Shown here in pieces: positions 18,317-29,500 of a stretch of 64,000 nucleotides of DNA. Where the stretch lies: the IMG/VR virus record IMGVR_UViG_3300033146_004404, positions 64,001 through 128,000 of that record. The stretch is one strand, 5' to 3'. A program made the translations under genes and the position numbers. Under the pieces are notes generated by a model. The model saw nothing but the letters and a program-made list of their open reading frames with translations. It did no database searches and had not been told where the DNA came from. How positions within the stretch are numbered: position 1 is the first letter of the stretch; each line of letters begins with the position of its first letter. The DNA is from a virus.

Positions 18317-19245
18317 GTTCTCTTTCTGCTAATTCTTTCTTTTCGCTTTTTAAGAATTTTGTCTATTCGTTTTTTTTCGCTACTATCATTCTTTTTCTTC
18401 ATGCCTTTATCTATGTTTTTCTGGCCTTCAGCTGTTCCAATTGAAGGCATTACTTTTTCTTCTACGTATTTTTCAAGGCTACTATAACCAGCTTTCTTTA
18501 ATTCCTTAATGACTTGTACTGCTTCAGGTCTTGTTCCAGAACTTCCTTTTACAGAATTTGATAGTTCATATTCTATGTTTCTAATTCTATCGCTGTATCT
18601 AAGAGCATGGTTTAAATCTTCTACTTGTTTTTTTGTTATCGTTTTATTCATAAAAGACAAGAGAAGACTGAGTTCTTGTTTGTACATTGGGTCACTAATT
18701 TCCATAGCCTTACTTTTATTCTTATTTAAATAATCTTTTTTGTCTGTAAAAAAGAATGCAGGTATATTTTTCTGCGCTGCTGCATTCTTTATCCTTTCAA
18801 TTTTGCCATAATATTTGCTAAAATCGTCACCTTTTATTAAAACGTATATTGTTTTAATATATTTTGAGGCATTATTTATACTTGATTTATTCGAGAAAAT
18901 TCTATCTTCTGCCTCTACTCCCCGATTCTTAGATCTCCCTGAAGGAAACTTACTATTCTTGTCTCCCCAGTAATCTATTGCTTGACCTTTATAGTTATTA
19001 CTTAGTTTTGTACCATCTAACTCAAAACAGGCATCTCCATAATAAGAGCCTCTCATGTTTCTAGCTGTTGATAAAAAATATGATTCTTTTTTATCATGGT
19101 TAAGTTTATTTGCCATACTAGAAAGACTTAAAGTAAACTTATTAGATTTTAATATGTCGTAAGCTGTACTAAGATTCGTTTTATGATATAAAACGCTAGA
19201 GATCCCTTCATTAAGCTCTTTAGCTAAAAAGTTTTTAAGTTTCAT
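18313..19245 (-). CDS. possible ADP-ribosyltransferase-like, capsid-targeted protein
   Basis: 310 residues. The frame is open further upstream, but ATG at 19245 is chosen because AAGG lies 8 bases before it and it begins just past the previous stop. MKLKNFLAKELNE/G resembles a capsid-targeting peptide with an L-x-E cleavage site. LYHKT, YFLSTAR and AEDR motifs in order recall the H/S-T/E layout of ADP-ribosyltransferases, but this is tentative. The C-terminus is very basic. If packaged, it would be injected with the DNA, like T4 Alt. Confidence 0.6.
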   Translation of the reverse strand: MKLKNFLAKELNEGISSVLYHKTNLSTAYDILKSNKFTLSLSSMANKLNHDKKESYFLSTARNMRGSYYGDACFELDGTKLSNNYKGQAIDYWGDKNSKFPSGRSKNRGVEAEDRIFSNKSSINNASKYIKTIYVLIKGDDFSKYYGKIERIKNAAAQKNIPAFFFTDKKDYLNKNKSKAMEISDPMYKQELSLLLSFMNKTITKKQVEDLNHALRYSDRIRNIEYELSNSVKGSSGTRPEAVQVIKELKKAGYSSLEKYVEEKVMPSIGTAEGQKNIDKGMKKKNDSSEKKRIDKILKKRKERISRKRT

Positions 19246-19249
19246 TATA

Positions 19250-20662
19250 TTACCTTTTCCAAGTCTTTTCAACTGTTTTATGCTTACGTCTATGACTTGT
19301 GCTATATTTACTAGAAAGTTTAACTCTTTTATCTTTAGGAATATTGTTCGCTCTCTGTTCTGCGTGGATAGCTTCTCTCTTATAAGCATCATGATATTCT
19401 GCAAGATCATCAAAGAGCTGTAATCTTTCAGCTTCATCTATATCTATTTCTTCATTATCTTTACGATCTTTATTTTGTGATGAATTTAAAAAGGCAGAAA
19501 TCATTCTTTTTGCTCTTGTATAAACTCCCCAGCCTTTAGGGTCATTAGATCTATTTTCAGTCATTACTGGCATCATCCTATCTATTTCTTTAAGAAGTTT
19601 TCTTGCTCCACCAAACGTAACTGATCCTTCACCAGTAATGTACGGATCAAGAACTTTATCTACTGCTTTTGTATGAGCTTTTCCAATTCTAAAATTAAGA
19701 CCTGATAACTTTTCTATAGATGAATTTTTAGCATTATGAGTTCTAAAAACTCGCTTAAGTTTTGTAGCTAGTCTTATAGAATCTTCTCCACTAGATAAAT
19801 CTCTGACCTTAACTATGAATTCTTTCTTTAACTCACCATTGTTTACAGTAACACCTTGCTTGATTAATCTGTCAAGCATTTTATTTAAATCAAAATCTGT
19901 TTTTGAATTACCAAGATCTGTAGAGATTCTTTTTGAAATTTCTCTATTTGTAGATACACTAGGATTAGCCCTTCTAAGTTTCACTAACTTTAGTGCTTGT
20001 TTAGTAGTCCATCCAGTTTCTTCTCTAGCTTCTGCTTTAGTCTTTCCATCTTTTATTGCTTTGTTGTAAGCAATTTCTCTTTTTTCCAAGTTTTGAGCAG
20101 AGATGTTTACTTCTGCCATTTTACTAAACTCTGCATGCTCTCCCTTTAATTTTTTTAATTTATCAGTATCTTTCTTAGGGTCATACTTCTTTTTTAGTAC
20201 TTTATCATGTACTTTATCCTGATTTGTCTTAAAAACTCTTTCCCTCTCTAAGTTTCGAATCTGTCTTCTTTTAACGTTTTTCACTGTGTCGTAAGCTTCG
20301 CCACCTCTATTTCCATAGTTAACGTCTATTCCTGTTTCTGCTTCCTTCTTTTTACTAGCTGGAGTCTTTTTTCCGTAAGTCTTATTTTTTTCTGGCTTTC
20401 GATATTCTTCTGGTATAGATTCCTTAAACTTTTTTAAGCTATGCTTTGAGTCTAATACAGTTCCAGTTGAGAGTTCATTTCCTCTTTTTTGCATAGCATT
20501 CCAAGATCTTGTAACTCCTCTGTTAGTACCACCTTTTGCAATGAAGTATGCAGCAGCTTCTTTATATTTATCATCTTTAAGTAAATCATTTATTTTTCCC
20601 CAAACGCTTTCGTTTTCGCCGACGGGTATTGCCATTTCGCTTAATACAGTTGTTAGTTTCAT
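19250..20662 (-). CDS. large basic protein, probable internal head protein
   Basis: 470 residues, strongly Lys/Arg-rich throughout, with no recognised domain. MKLTTVLSE/M at the N-terminus fits a short capsid-targeting peptide ending in L-x-E. GWTTKQALKLVKLR near the middle could be a helix-turn-helix-like segment. Charge suggests DNA binding inside the head. It ends 4 bases before the next gene's start codon. Confidence 0.65.
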   Translation of the reverse strand: MKLTTVLSEMAIPVGENESVWGKINDLLKDDKYKEAAAYFIAKGGTNRGVTRSWNAMQKRGNELSTGTVLDSKHSLKKFKESIPEEYRKPEKNKTYGKKTPASKKKEAETGIDVNYGNRGGEAYDTVKNVKRRQIRNLERERVFKTNQDKVHDKVLKKKYDPKKDTDKLKKLKGEHAEFSKMAEVNISAQNLEKREIAYNKAIKDGKTKAEAREETGWTTKQALKLVKLRRANPSVSTNREISKRISTDLGNSKTDFDLNKMLDRLIKQGVTVNNGELKKEFIVKVRDLSSGEDSIRLATKLKRVFRTHNAKNSSIEKLSGLNFRIGKAHTKAVDKVLDPYITGEGSVTFGGARKLLKEIDRMMPVMTENRSNDPKGWGVYTRAKRMISAFLNSSQNKDRKDNEEIDIDEAERLQLFDDLAEYHDAYKREAIHAEQRANNIPKDKRVKLSSKYSTSHRRKHKTVEKTWKR

Positions 20663-20673
20663 ATTCCTTCCTC

Positions 20674-21336
20674 TTATTTCTTAGCTACTAGAGCTCTAAG
20701 TTTAGCATGTCTTGGATCTTTTTTACTCAATAATTCATTCTTGAGATCGTTAATCGCTTTGATGTTTTTTGGGTCATCGTCGATTAACCAAACTCTGTCG
20801 TATTTATTAAGAAGTTTAAGCATTACATTCTTTTTCTTTGAAAAGTCTGTTGTGCCTTTATATTTTTTATTATCGTCATTAATAGCAAAAACAAGATCTC
20901 TAACTAATTTATCACCGACTGGCTTTAAGTCGCCGCCTTCTTTGAATTTTAAGAATGCGTGAATAGACTTAAAGATTACATTCTCTAATCCTCTTGCTGT
21001 AAGTATACCTATTTTCCAGCCATTCTTAATATACTTATCCATAGTACCTAAGTTGGAAATTATAGGAGTTCCAGTTAGAATAGAATTTCCAACCTTTTCA
21101 GGACTTCTAAACTCTTTATAGTCATAATAACCTTTTTCTTTATCTTCTTTTGTAACTGTTTCTTTTGCGTATTCATCAGGAGTTAATCCAACTGGACTTT
21201 TATCAGTCGGTCTTTTTCTCCATATTTTAATGCCTTGTGCTGTTAATAGAGTATCGTCTATATCCAACAGCAATAAGTTATTTCCTGTTCCCTCATTTAA
21301 AAAGAGGTCTTGTGTTATTATCTCTGAAAAGTTCAT
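20674..21336 (-). CDS. HAD-superfamily phosphatase-like protein
   Basis: HAD hydrolase fold: motif I LLLDIDDTL with Asp25 and Asp27, motif II ILTARG with Thr113, motif III Lys in the 160s, motif IV IDDDP at 185-189. Resembles polynucleotide-kinase-type 3' phosphatases in layout but lacks a kinase domain. The N-terminus DLFLNE/GTG ends in an L-x-E site like its neighbours, so it may be an ejected head enzyme, an unusual idea for a HAD protein. Its end lies 11 bases before the next gene. Confidence 0.85.
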   Translation of the reverse strand: MNFSEIITQDLFLNEGTGNNLLLLDIDDTLLTAQGIKIWRKRPTDKSPVGLTPDEYAKETVTKEDKEKGYYDYKEFRSPEKVGNSILTGTPIISNLGTMDKYIKNGWKIGILTARGLENVIFKSIHAFLKFKEGGDLKPVGDKLVRDLVFAINDDNKKYKGTTDFSKKKNVMLKLLNKYDRVWLIDDDPKNIKAINDLKNELLSKKDPRHAKLRALVAKK

Positions 21337-21545
21337 TAGCTCTCATCCTTTGATTTCCAGCCTCTATCTATTGCCTTCCAATCATCTTTATTCATATTCT
21401 TAAGCTCTTTGCCTAAAGCTTTAGTAGCTGCAGTTCTATAATTAGCATATGTTTTAAACTTCTTTTTGTTTTCTTCAGGAGTGGATTTCAAGCAACTATC
21501 GCTTCCGCCAAACCCTTGTGATTCCAATATTTCTCTTAATTTCAT
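21336..21545 (-). CDS. small protein with capsid-targeting-like N-terminus, 69 aa
   Basis: 69 residues starting MKLREILE/S, which matches the MKL..xL-x-E pattern shared with three other proteins in this window. The rest is basic. The stop overlaps the HAD start by one base. A GTAAAGATAA motif lies 31 bases upstream of the ATG. No enzymatic domain. Confidence 0.65.
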   Translation of the reverse strand: MKLREILESQGFGGSDSCLKSTPEENKKKFKTYANYRTAATKALGKELKNMNKDDWKAIDRGWKSKDES

Positions 21546-21575
21546 ATTTAATTTCCTTTAAAGTGTTTATTACTA

Positions 21576-21585
21576 TTATCTTTAC
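21576..21585 (-). promoter_or_regulatory. GTAAAGATAA motif, possible late promoter element
   Basis: Minus-strand GTAAAGATAA ending 31 bases before the ATG at 21545. The same 10-mer at nearly the same distance precedes the genes at 33758, 57353 and 57445. Role inferred from position. Confidence 0.5.
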
Positions 21586-21613
21586 CTCTTAAATAGAAGA
21601 GGAGGAAAGATGT

Positions 21614-21853
21614 ATGTTTTATGACTATGTATGTGATAATTGCGGCGAGATAAAAGAAGAGATGCATGGGATAAATGAAACCCCTGAAATTCTCTGTGAC
21701 AACTGTAAAATAGTAATGAAGAAAATAGTAACAGGCGGTAGCGGCTTCATCCTTAAAGGAAATGGCTGGGGCGGAAAAAACAGTGGCTCTAGTAACAAGA
21801 TGGCTAGAAGAGTAACACAAACATCAAAAGCACAACAAATAACAGGAGATTAA
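21614..21853 (+). CDS. FmdB-type zinc-ribbon protein
   Basis: 79 residues beginning MFYDYVCDNCGEI and continuing with LCDNCKIVMKKIVTGG, the CxxC...CxxC layout of FmdB/CxxC_CxxC_SSSS regulatory proteins. GGAGG lies upstream of the ATG, and the reading is much better supported than an opposing ORF over the same bases. It may be a small regulator. First of three tightly packed plus-strand genes. Confidence 0.85.
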   Translation: MFYDYVCDNCGEIKEEMHGINETPEILCDNCKIVMKKIVTGGSGFILKGNGWGGKNSGSSNKMARRVTQTSKAQQITGD

Positions 21854-21854
21854 A

Positions 21855-22178
21855 ATGGTAGATGTAATAGTAGTAAGTGGAGTAGTTTTAATATTAATTG
21901 GTGGAGCAGTTTTCTTCGACATAAAAACAAGGAGAGATAACAATAAGATTGACAAGGCAGAAGTTGCAGTCGCTGTATCTGAATCTAATGATGAAGATAG
22001 AACAACAACTATCGAAGATATAACTAAACACCAAGAAGATATTAAAGTAGAGGTTGAAAAAACAAAAAGAATAGTTGCTGAAAACAATGCCAATCACGAG
22101 AAAAAGAAAGATACTCTTAAAAAAAGACGAGCTGAGCTTAAAAGAAAAAGAGAGGACCTTAGAAATGAAAGTGTGTAA
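21855..22178 (+). CDS. membrane-anchored coiled-coil protein, spanin-like
   Basis: 107 residues with an N-terminal membrane helix (about 3-21), a short basic stretch and a long charged coiled coil. This is the general layout of an inner-membrane spanin, and the next gene overlaps it by 14 bases and encodes an exported protein. However, that partner lacks a lipobox, so spanin identity is only a possibility. GGAG precedes the ATG. Confidence 0.6.
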   Translation: MVDVIVVSGVVLILIGGAVFFDIKTRRDNNKIDKAEVAVAVSESNDEDRTTTIEDITKHQEDIKVEVEKTKRIVAENNANHEKKKDTLKKRRAELKRKREDLRNESV

Positions 22179-22644
22179 AACATTATTCCTTGCGTTAGTT
22201 CTAATATTTGCTTCAACAGGTATTTATGCGCAAGATACAGATACAGAAACAGTATCAGAAACTTATTTTGAAGTTGAGTATGAATTGTTATTGGATGATT
22301 ATGAAGAATTGTTGGGTGACTACAAGGCTATAATCCTTAAACTCAAAGAATTGAATTACACTTATGAAAAAGAAATAGACGAACACGAAAAAGCTAAAGA
22401 ACAAATAAAAATAGATCAGCTAGAGATTAGTGGTCTTAGAGACAATCTTGAAGACTTGATTTATGTAACTGATCCAAGATACTTTTCAGCTTATGTAATA
22501 GGTGGTTATATGGGGGAATCACCATTAGCCGAATTGGCTCTTACTGTGGATATACCAAAGACCCCATTCTCTGTTTATGCAGGAACTGAGTATATTCACT
22601 TTAAAGGCGTTAATATGAAACTAGGAATAGGGTTTAAATTTTAA
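22165..22644 (+). CDS. exported protein with C-terminal beta strands, lysis-region
   Basis: 160 residues from ATG at 22165, chosen because it gives a clean signal peptide (MKVCKTLFLALVLIF... cut near YAQ/D). A coiled-coil middle is followed by alternating hydrophobic strands ending KLGIGFKF with a terminal Phe, a feature of outer-membrane beta-barrel proteins. It overlaps the membrane coiled-coil gene by 14 bases and converges with the holin-like gene. It may bridge or alter the envelope. No lipobox. Confidence 0.6.
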   Translation: MKVCKTLFLALVLIFASTGIYAQDTDTETVSETYFEVEYELLLDDYEELLGDYKAIILKLKELNYTYEKEIDEHEKAKEQIKIDQLEISGLRDNLEDLIYVTDPRYFSAYVIGGYMGESPLAELALTVDIPKTPFSVYAGTEYIHFKGVNMKLGIGFKF

Positions 22645-22910
22645 GCAGATGGATCCAGTTTAACTTCTGGATCTATCTTTAAAGTTTCTGCAATATTAAG
22701 ACCTTTATTTCCACCAATATATAATAGTGTTACAGATCCTGCAAAAGTTATAATAGTTGATAGAGGTAATATCACAGTAGGTATAAACAACTGAGAAATT
22801 ATAGCTAAAGGAATCATTGCAATCCATGTCACATTCAACCAAAAAGTTCTACTCTTAAATCTATTCTTTGATTTCTCTTCTCTGCTAATGTCTAATTCTG
22901 CTTTTGTCAT
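22641..22910 (-). CDS. putative holin
   Basis: 89 residues with two predicted membrane helices (about residues 24-44 and 46-67), a charged N-terminus and short polar tail. Size and topology suit a class II holin. Immediately upstream on the same strand is a C39-like peptidase that could serve as lysin. Its stop overlaps the converging gene by 4 bases. Confidence 0.6.
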   Translation of the reverse strand: MTKAELDISREEKSKNRFKSRTFWLNVTWIAMIPLAIISQLFIPTVILPLSTIITFAGSVTLLYIGGNKGLNIAETLKIDPEVKLDPSA

Positions 22911-22919
22911 TCTTATCTC

Positions 22920-23579
22920 CTAAATAAAACTGTGTCGCCATTTACTTTGACTATGAAATGATTTAACTATCTTCTTCATATCAGCTGCTGGCATTATAAC
23001 ATCATCACCATTGTGATTGTTATACTTCATTTTGTAAATCCCATAAGGATCATCAATTATATAGCTATCTATGTTGTTAAGTTTTATGTTTTTTATTTTA
23101 TCTGTATATAAAATATTATCTAAGTTCTTAACTACAACTCCAACTAATGTAACTACATGATTATACTTATAAAAATATCCAGATAGTACAGATGGCGTAT
23201 CGTTAACTAAATCATATACAATATTTTCCAAAGGACAAGAAGAAGTAAATTCTGTTACATCTTGTCCCATATACTTATTTACACCTAACGAAAGCAGTTT
23301 ATGTAGCTCCCGTTTGGTATAAGTTTTCATATACTTCTTATATCTTGTCTTATACATATTGTCTATTTCTTTATCTTCTTCAATAATAGAATATATATCA
23401 TCAAACATTTGGTCGAAGGATTCATTGGGCTTATAGCCCTTGATCTTAAGACCCATCATCATTGCTGTAATCTGGCAAGTTGAATTTGGATCCTTCTTAT
23501 TATCTCTTTGTTTTCTATAATCACTTTTATCACTTGTATTAATATAATACAAGTTGTTCTTCTTCTCTATATTTATCAT
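22920..23579 (-). CDS. C39-like cysteine peptidase, possible lysin
   Basis: Papain-like C39-type peptidase: nucleophile Cys35 in NSTCQITAMMM, His141 in YNHVVTLVG and Asp176/177 in YIIDDPYG follow the expected order. Phage proteins of this kind can cut peptidoglycan cross-bridges or process proteins. Being next to a holin-like gene favours cell lysis, and being coupled (ATGA) to the giant LRR gene also allows a tail-associated role. No signal peptide. Confidence 0.75.
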   Translation of the reverse strand: MINIEKKNNLYYINTSDKSDYRKQRDNKKDPNSTCQITAMMMGLKIKGYKPNESFDQMFDDIYSIIEEDKEIDNMYKTRYKKYMKTYTKRELHKLLSLGVNKYMGQDVTEFTSSCPLENIVYDLVNDTPSVLSGYFYKYNHVVTLVGVVVKNLDNILYTDKIKNIKLNNIDSYIIDDPYGIYKMKYNNHNGDDVIMPAADMKKIVKSFHSQSKWRHSFI

Positions 23580-26500
23580 TCAGTTCTCCAATTTCCTGCG
23601 CCTGTTGGTATATCTACATAGTCACCAATATCCATACATCCATCAAAACAGCCAGAGTGAGTAGCTGTTACTACAGCATCATCTATAAATTCATCTACTC
23701 CTGTAACATTTGTTGTTATATTAGTACATCCTTTAAACATATTATCGTATGTTGTAGCAGCTGTATTATATAATATAATGTCTGCAGGAATCGCTGTTAA
23801 TCCAGTACAGTTTTCAAATGCTTTAGAAAAATCAGTAGCTAAAAGACTATATCTAAACAGATCAACTGGGATTGCTTCTAAACTAGAACATCCACAAAAT
23901 TCTTCTTGAAACGTTGTATTTAAAACATTATATCTAAACAAGTCAGTTGGTATTGCTGTTAAATCAGAACATCCATAAAAAACTCTTCCTATAAAATAAG
24001 CTAAAATGTTTTCGTCAAATAAGTTATCTGGTATTTCTGTTAGTCCACTGTTTGCAAAAGTGTAACTCATAATTTCAAGGCTAGTAAGCTCATCAAATAG
24101 CCCACTAGGAATAGAGGTAAGTGACGAGCAATTATAAAATGTTTGGACTAGGCTTGTCATTTGACTCATATTGTCGAACAGAGTTGCTGGAAGTGCTGTA
24201 ATTCCAGTGCTTGCAAAAACATTATCTACACTAGTAACCAACGGCAAGTTTTCAAATAGTGTGACAGGTATAGATGTTATTGAGTTACACCCTTGAAATG
24301 CAGCATTTATATTCGTCAATTTTGGATTATTGCTTAACAACCCAGTCTGTATAGATCCTAATTGAGATAGGTGGCAAATATAAGAAACGTCTGTTAAATT
24401 TATACAGTTTTCAAAAGCCGTTCCGTCTAACCAATTTAAGTTAGAAGATTGAAATGCATTATTAAGCGTAGTTAATCTAACAGCATTCTTAAATAGCGCT
24501 GTTGTTGATCCTGGAATTGTACTAAGCGAAGAGCATCCTTGGAACATGTAACTTCCAATTATTAAACTTCCAATATTATTATATGTAGAATTAACCGAAG
24601 TTAATCCTGCCTGTCCTTGAAACTTCAATACTTTTAATCCCATATCTTTCGACATTGAATCAAGAGTAACTATATTTGCTTCAGCTCCAAATGCTAAGTA
24701 TTCAATATATCCTGTAATAGTTATTTGGTGAGTTCCAGAAGAATAAGTGTGAGAAGCATCATCATCATAAGAAGTTAATGTAGTATCTTCAGAACCATCT
24801 CCCCAGTTTATCACACAGTCAATGTCATAATTCGAATTATTTATTGGTAGAGTAAAAGTTCCACCTGTTGTTGTTATTGAGAATTTCATATTATTTGTTA
24901 AATCAGATAATCCTAATCCACCAAGATCTGTATCTAATATGTCATAATCTACTAGCTTAACGCAGCCGTCAAAACAGTCAGTCGTGCTATACACTCCATT
25001 AGCTAACATTGTTTGAATCCAATCGCTTGCGCTTCCTGTTAGACTTGTACATCCTTTAAACCACCACATGACATTATTAAGTTCTGTTAGGCTTGTAAAG
25101 AAGTCATCAGGAATATATTTTAAGTTAGTGCATCCTTGAAATAAGTTATTCCCATCTGTAATTAAAGGATTGTTTGCAAATAGTCCTTCTGGGATCATTT
25201 CTAGCGAAGTCCATCCATAAAAATTCATATATATAGAAGTAAGTAATGGATTGTATTTATATAAATTTACTGGGATTTCTTTTACTCCAGAGAGCAATCC
25301 TGTTGTTTGATATATAGAAGTAAGCTTAGTATTATATCTATATAAATCTTCTGGGACTTCAGTTACATTATTACATTGATAAAAAACACTAGGTAAAGAA
25401 GTTATATTATCTCCAGAATATCTAAAAATATTAGCTGGTATTACAGCTAATGAACTCTGCATAAACATATTGTTGAAGTTAGTTATTAATGGATTATATT
25501 TAAAAATATCATCTGGAACAGAAACTATTGCATTGCAACTTTGAAACATCCTTGAAACACTTTCAAGCAGAACATTGTATTTAAAAGTATCTACATCAAC
25601 AGTTTGTATCTTAGTTGAATTAAAAAGACTGTAGAACGAAGTAACCTCTATATTGTTAGCAAATAAAGTAGCTGGGATTGTTGTGAATAATACATTCGAA
25701 CAGTTAGAAAATGTTTGTGCAAATGTTTCAGTTTTTACGTTATATTGAAATAAACCAGCAGGAACAGACTCTATTGAGTCACAATTATAAAAAGTTCCAT
25801 TAAAGTCAATGATCTCTGTATTATATTTAAATAGATCCTCTGGTATAGATTCTATACCAGCCTCAAAAAAAGTTCTAAGAGCACTTGTTATTTCTGTCAT
25901 GTTACTAAATATAGTTTCTGGGATTGATGTTAGTGAACTACATCCTCTAAACATATCAGTTATTTCTGTTACACTACCAAGCTTACTTAAGTCAGCACTT
26001 ACAGAAGTCATATTACTTTGTCCGTAGAAGGATAGAGCTTTCACTCCCATATTTTTTGTAAGACTATCAACCGATGTTATATGTGAGTTATCATTATTAT
26101 ATTTAAAGTATTCCATAAAACCAGTTACTGTAACTGTTCCTGTATATGCAGCTGTATAAGTATGAGAAGCTGTTTGATTTGTTCCTTCTATTACAGTATC
26201 TGCGCCTTCGCCCCAATCAATAACTAAATCACAATAATCGTCAGTCCCAGCATTATTTATAGGAATGTAAAAAGTTTCATCTATGGGAACATCAACTGAT
26301 AATGTTAATGTATTAGTCCATGAACTTTCAAGACCACCCCAAGCTGCATCTAATACGTCATAATCTGTAAGAACAGTACATCCAGTAAAAGCTCCAGCTG
26401 TATTTAAAGTAAGAGTATTTGCTGTAGCTACTGCTTCAATTTGTCCTACAATATCTTCAGGATAAACATCAGCTGTTCCTGTCAACGCTAAACATCCACT

Positions 26501-29500
26501 AAATAATGAGCTATAATCTGTAGCTACTATGTTATAATTAAAAAGAGTAGGAGGTACTGTTTTAAGAGCTTCGCATCGCCAGAATAAGCCGCTAAAGTTT
26601 GTTACAGCTGTGTTATATCTAAAGATGCCTACAGGAACATCTACTAGATTATCGCAATTTATGAAAACCCTGTAGAATGTATCTACGTTGACATTATATC
26701 TAAAAAGATTCTCGGGGACTGTAGTAAAAGCATTGTCGTTAAATATACTAGCAAAGTCAGTAACTAAAGTATTATATTGAAATAGTCCTTCAGGGATTGT
26801 ATCTAATAATTGACAGCTAGAGAAAGTAGAATCAAATTCTAATACTGCTGTATTATATCTAAATAGATCTTCAGGTACTGTAGTGAAGTTATTACTCTGG
26901 AAAGTTGAGTTGAAGTATTCAACTAAAGTATTGTGCTGAAATAATCCTACAGGAACAGATGTTAAACTTCCACCTAGAAAAGTCTGAGTAAAACTAGCAA
27001 TTTTAGTATTATATCTAAAAAAGTCTTCATGTATAGAAGTAATAGGACAGCTAGCAAATGAGCTCTGTGCTGTCATTAGTTCTGTATTGTTATAAAGTAA
27101 ATCTATAGGTAAAGTAGCTAAAGAAGCACAACCGCTAAATACTCCATAAATATCTTCAAGTAGAATTAGATTATCAAAAAGTCCAGATGGAAGTTCAGTT
27201 ATGTCTACTCCATAAAAACAACTAGCTAGGCTTGTTATACTTGTATTATATTGAAATAAATTTGCTGGTATTGTTGTTAGTCCAGTTTGTAAAAACACGG
27301 CACTTAAAGTCTCAAGCTTTGTGTTATACTGGAAAAGATTTTCATTTATAGATGTTATTCCAGAACAACTATAAAACATTCTATCTAGTATAATAAGCTC
27401 TGTATTATATTTAAATAAATCAGTAGGTATTGAAGTAATAGAAGTACATCCTTCAAATACTGCACTTAACGAAGTTATATCAGGAGCATATCTAAATAAA
27501 TCTGTTGGTATTGTAGAAACATCTGTTCCTAAGAACGCATCATCCCAGTTACTTATTTTTGTGTTATACTTAAATAAGTCCGTTGGTATAGCTGTTATTC
27601 CTCCATTTCTAAATAAATTTGAGATATTTGTTAGCTCAGTGCATGAATCAAAAACATTAGCCGGTATTGTAGTAAGGCTTGTATAAGCGAAAGCATAATA
27701 AAGATTATCAAGTTTTACCATTTTAGAAAATATGTCTGGAACTGTCGTTAGTCCAGTACAGAATATAAACATTGAGTGTCCATTAACTAAACTTCTCATA
27801 TTTTCATATGTAGAATCTATTGTTGTTAATCCTTCTTGTTTTCTCATTGAGAATCTTTTTATTCCCAGATCTTTTGACATTGAGTCGAGAGATACGATAT
27901 GATAATCAATATTTGCAAGATAAGCCAACATTTCTATATATCCAGTAATTGTAATTTGATAAGTCCCTATTGCTGCAAAAATATGAGTAGCGTCATCACT
28001 GTAAGAAGTTAAGACTGTATCGCTAGTTAAATCGTCCCAATTTACTACACAATCAATATCATCATCTGTTCCACCATTATTTATTGGAAGAATAAATACT
28101 TCATCTGTACTTGTTGTAGTAACAGTGAATTTCATATTGTTTGTTAGTGTAGCGCCACCTGCGCCACCCCACGCTGCATCAAGAATTTCATAATCCACTA
28201 AAGAAGTACATCCATTAAAAGCATCAGTTGTTGTTAGAGTAAGAGTTTCAGCTGTTGCTACCGCTTCAATATTTCTTATTATATCTCCAGCTTTATAATC
28301 TGCTGTTCCACTTAATTCAGTACAACTTTTAAATGTATCTGTATAGTTTGTAGCAACAATACAATTATCAAATAAATAAGGAGATACTCTAACTAAAGAA
28401 GAACAATTTTGAAATGTTCCCTGAAATGACTCTACAAGCGTGTTGTATGTAAATAAATTATCTTCAACTCTACTAATTTCACTTCCGTATAATGCACCTC
28501 TAAAAGTTGTAGCTAGAGTATTATATCGAAATATATCAGTAGGTAATGAAGACATCGCAGTTCCATAAAATACATTTTCAAAATTTGAAGCTAAAGCATT
28601 ATATCTAAAAATATCTACAGGTATTGTTTCTATACTAGGACAATTATAAAAAAGGTATCTAAAGCTTTCATTTAATGTGTTATATCTAAATAGATCTACC
28701 GGAACAGTTGTTAATGAAGTACAGCCAAGAAATGTTCCATTAAAGGTTTCTATAAGAGGACAATTATCAAATAGCCCTGCTGGGATCTCTGTAATTGCTG
28801 ATCCACCAAAAGTAGAATTTAAGTCTTTAAGTTTAGTGTTATTATCAAGAAAACCAGAAGGAATAGTTGCAGACCCAATATTTTGAAATGCACTTTGAAC
28901 ATTTTCTAGGTTGTAACATCCATCGAGCATACCTGCTACTAATGAAGTAACTCCTGTATCATAATATAGCTGAAGAAGCGATTTCACTGAATGCATTTTA
29001 TTTAATACTGTATCGTTAATAGTAGTTATTCCAGATTGTGATCTTAATGAGAATATTTTTAACCCATTATCTCTTGAAAGACTTGTAAGTTCTGTTACGT
29101 GCTTGTCAGGAGATGTGAAAAATAAATGTTCCATATAACCAGTAATAGTTATAGTCTGTTCTTCTGCTACAGCAAATGTGTGAGAAGCATTATCATTATA
29201 TGCTGTAAGAGTTGTATCAGCTGTTCCATCACCCCAATTTACTACACAATCAATATCATCATCTACTCCACTATTATTTATTGGAAGAGTAAAGACTTCA
29301 TCCACTCCAACTGTTGTAACTTTTATAACTAATTCATTTGTTAATTCAGATAATCCTAATCCACCCCAAGCAGTAGGAATTGTGTCAACATCTACAATCT
29401 CAGGTGCTAAACCAATAAACGTAGAGGGGTGATATAGTGTTTTTCCATTAGCTGTAGCTTGTGCCTCTAATAATGGAATCATATCTGTTGATTTCATATT

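Noticed and set aside
21548-21820. Minus-strand ORF opposite the FmdB-type gene
   Set aside because: The plus-strand frame has a strong ribosome site and a clear zinc-ribbon motif; the minus ORF has neither.
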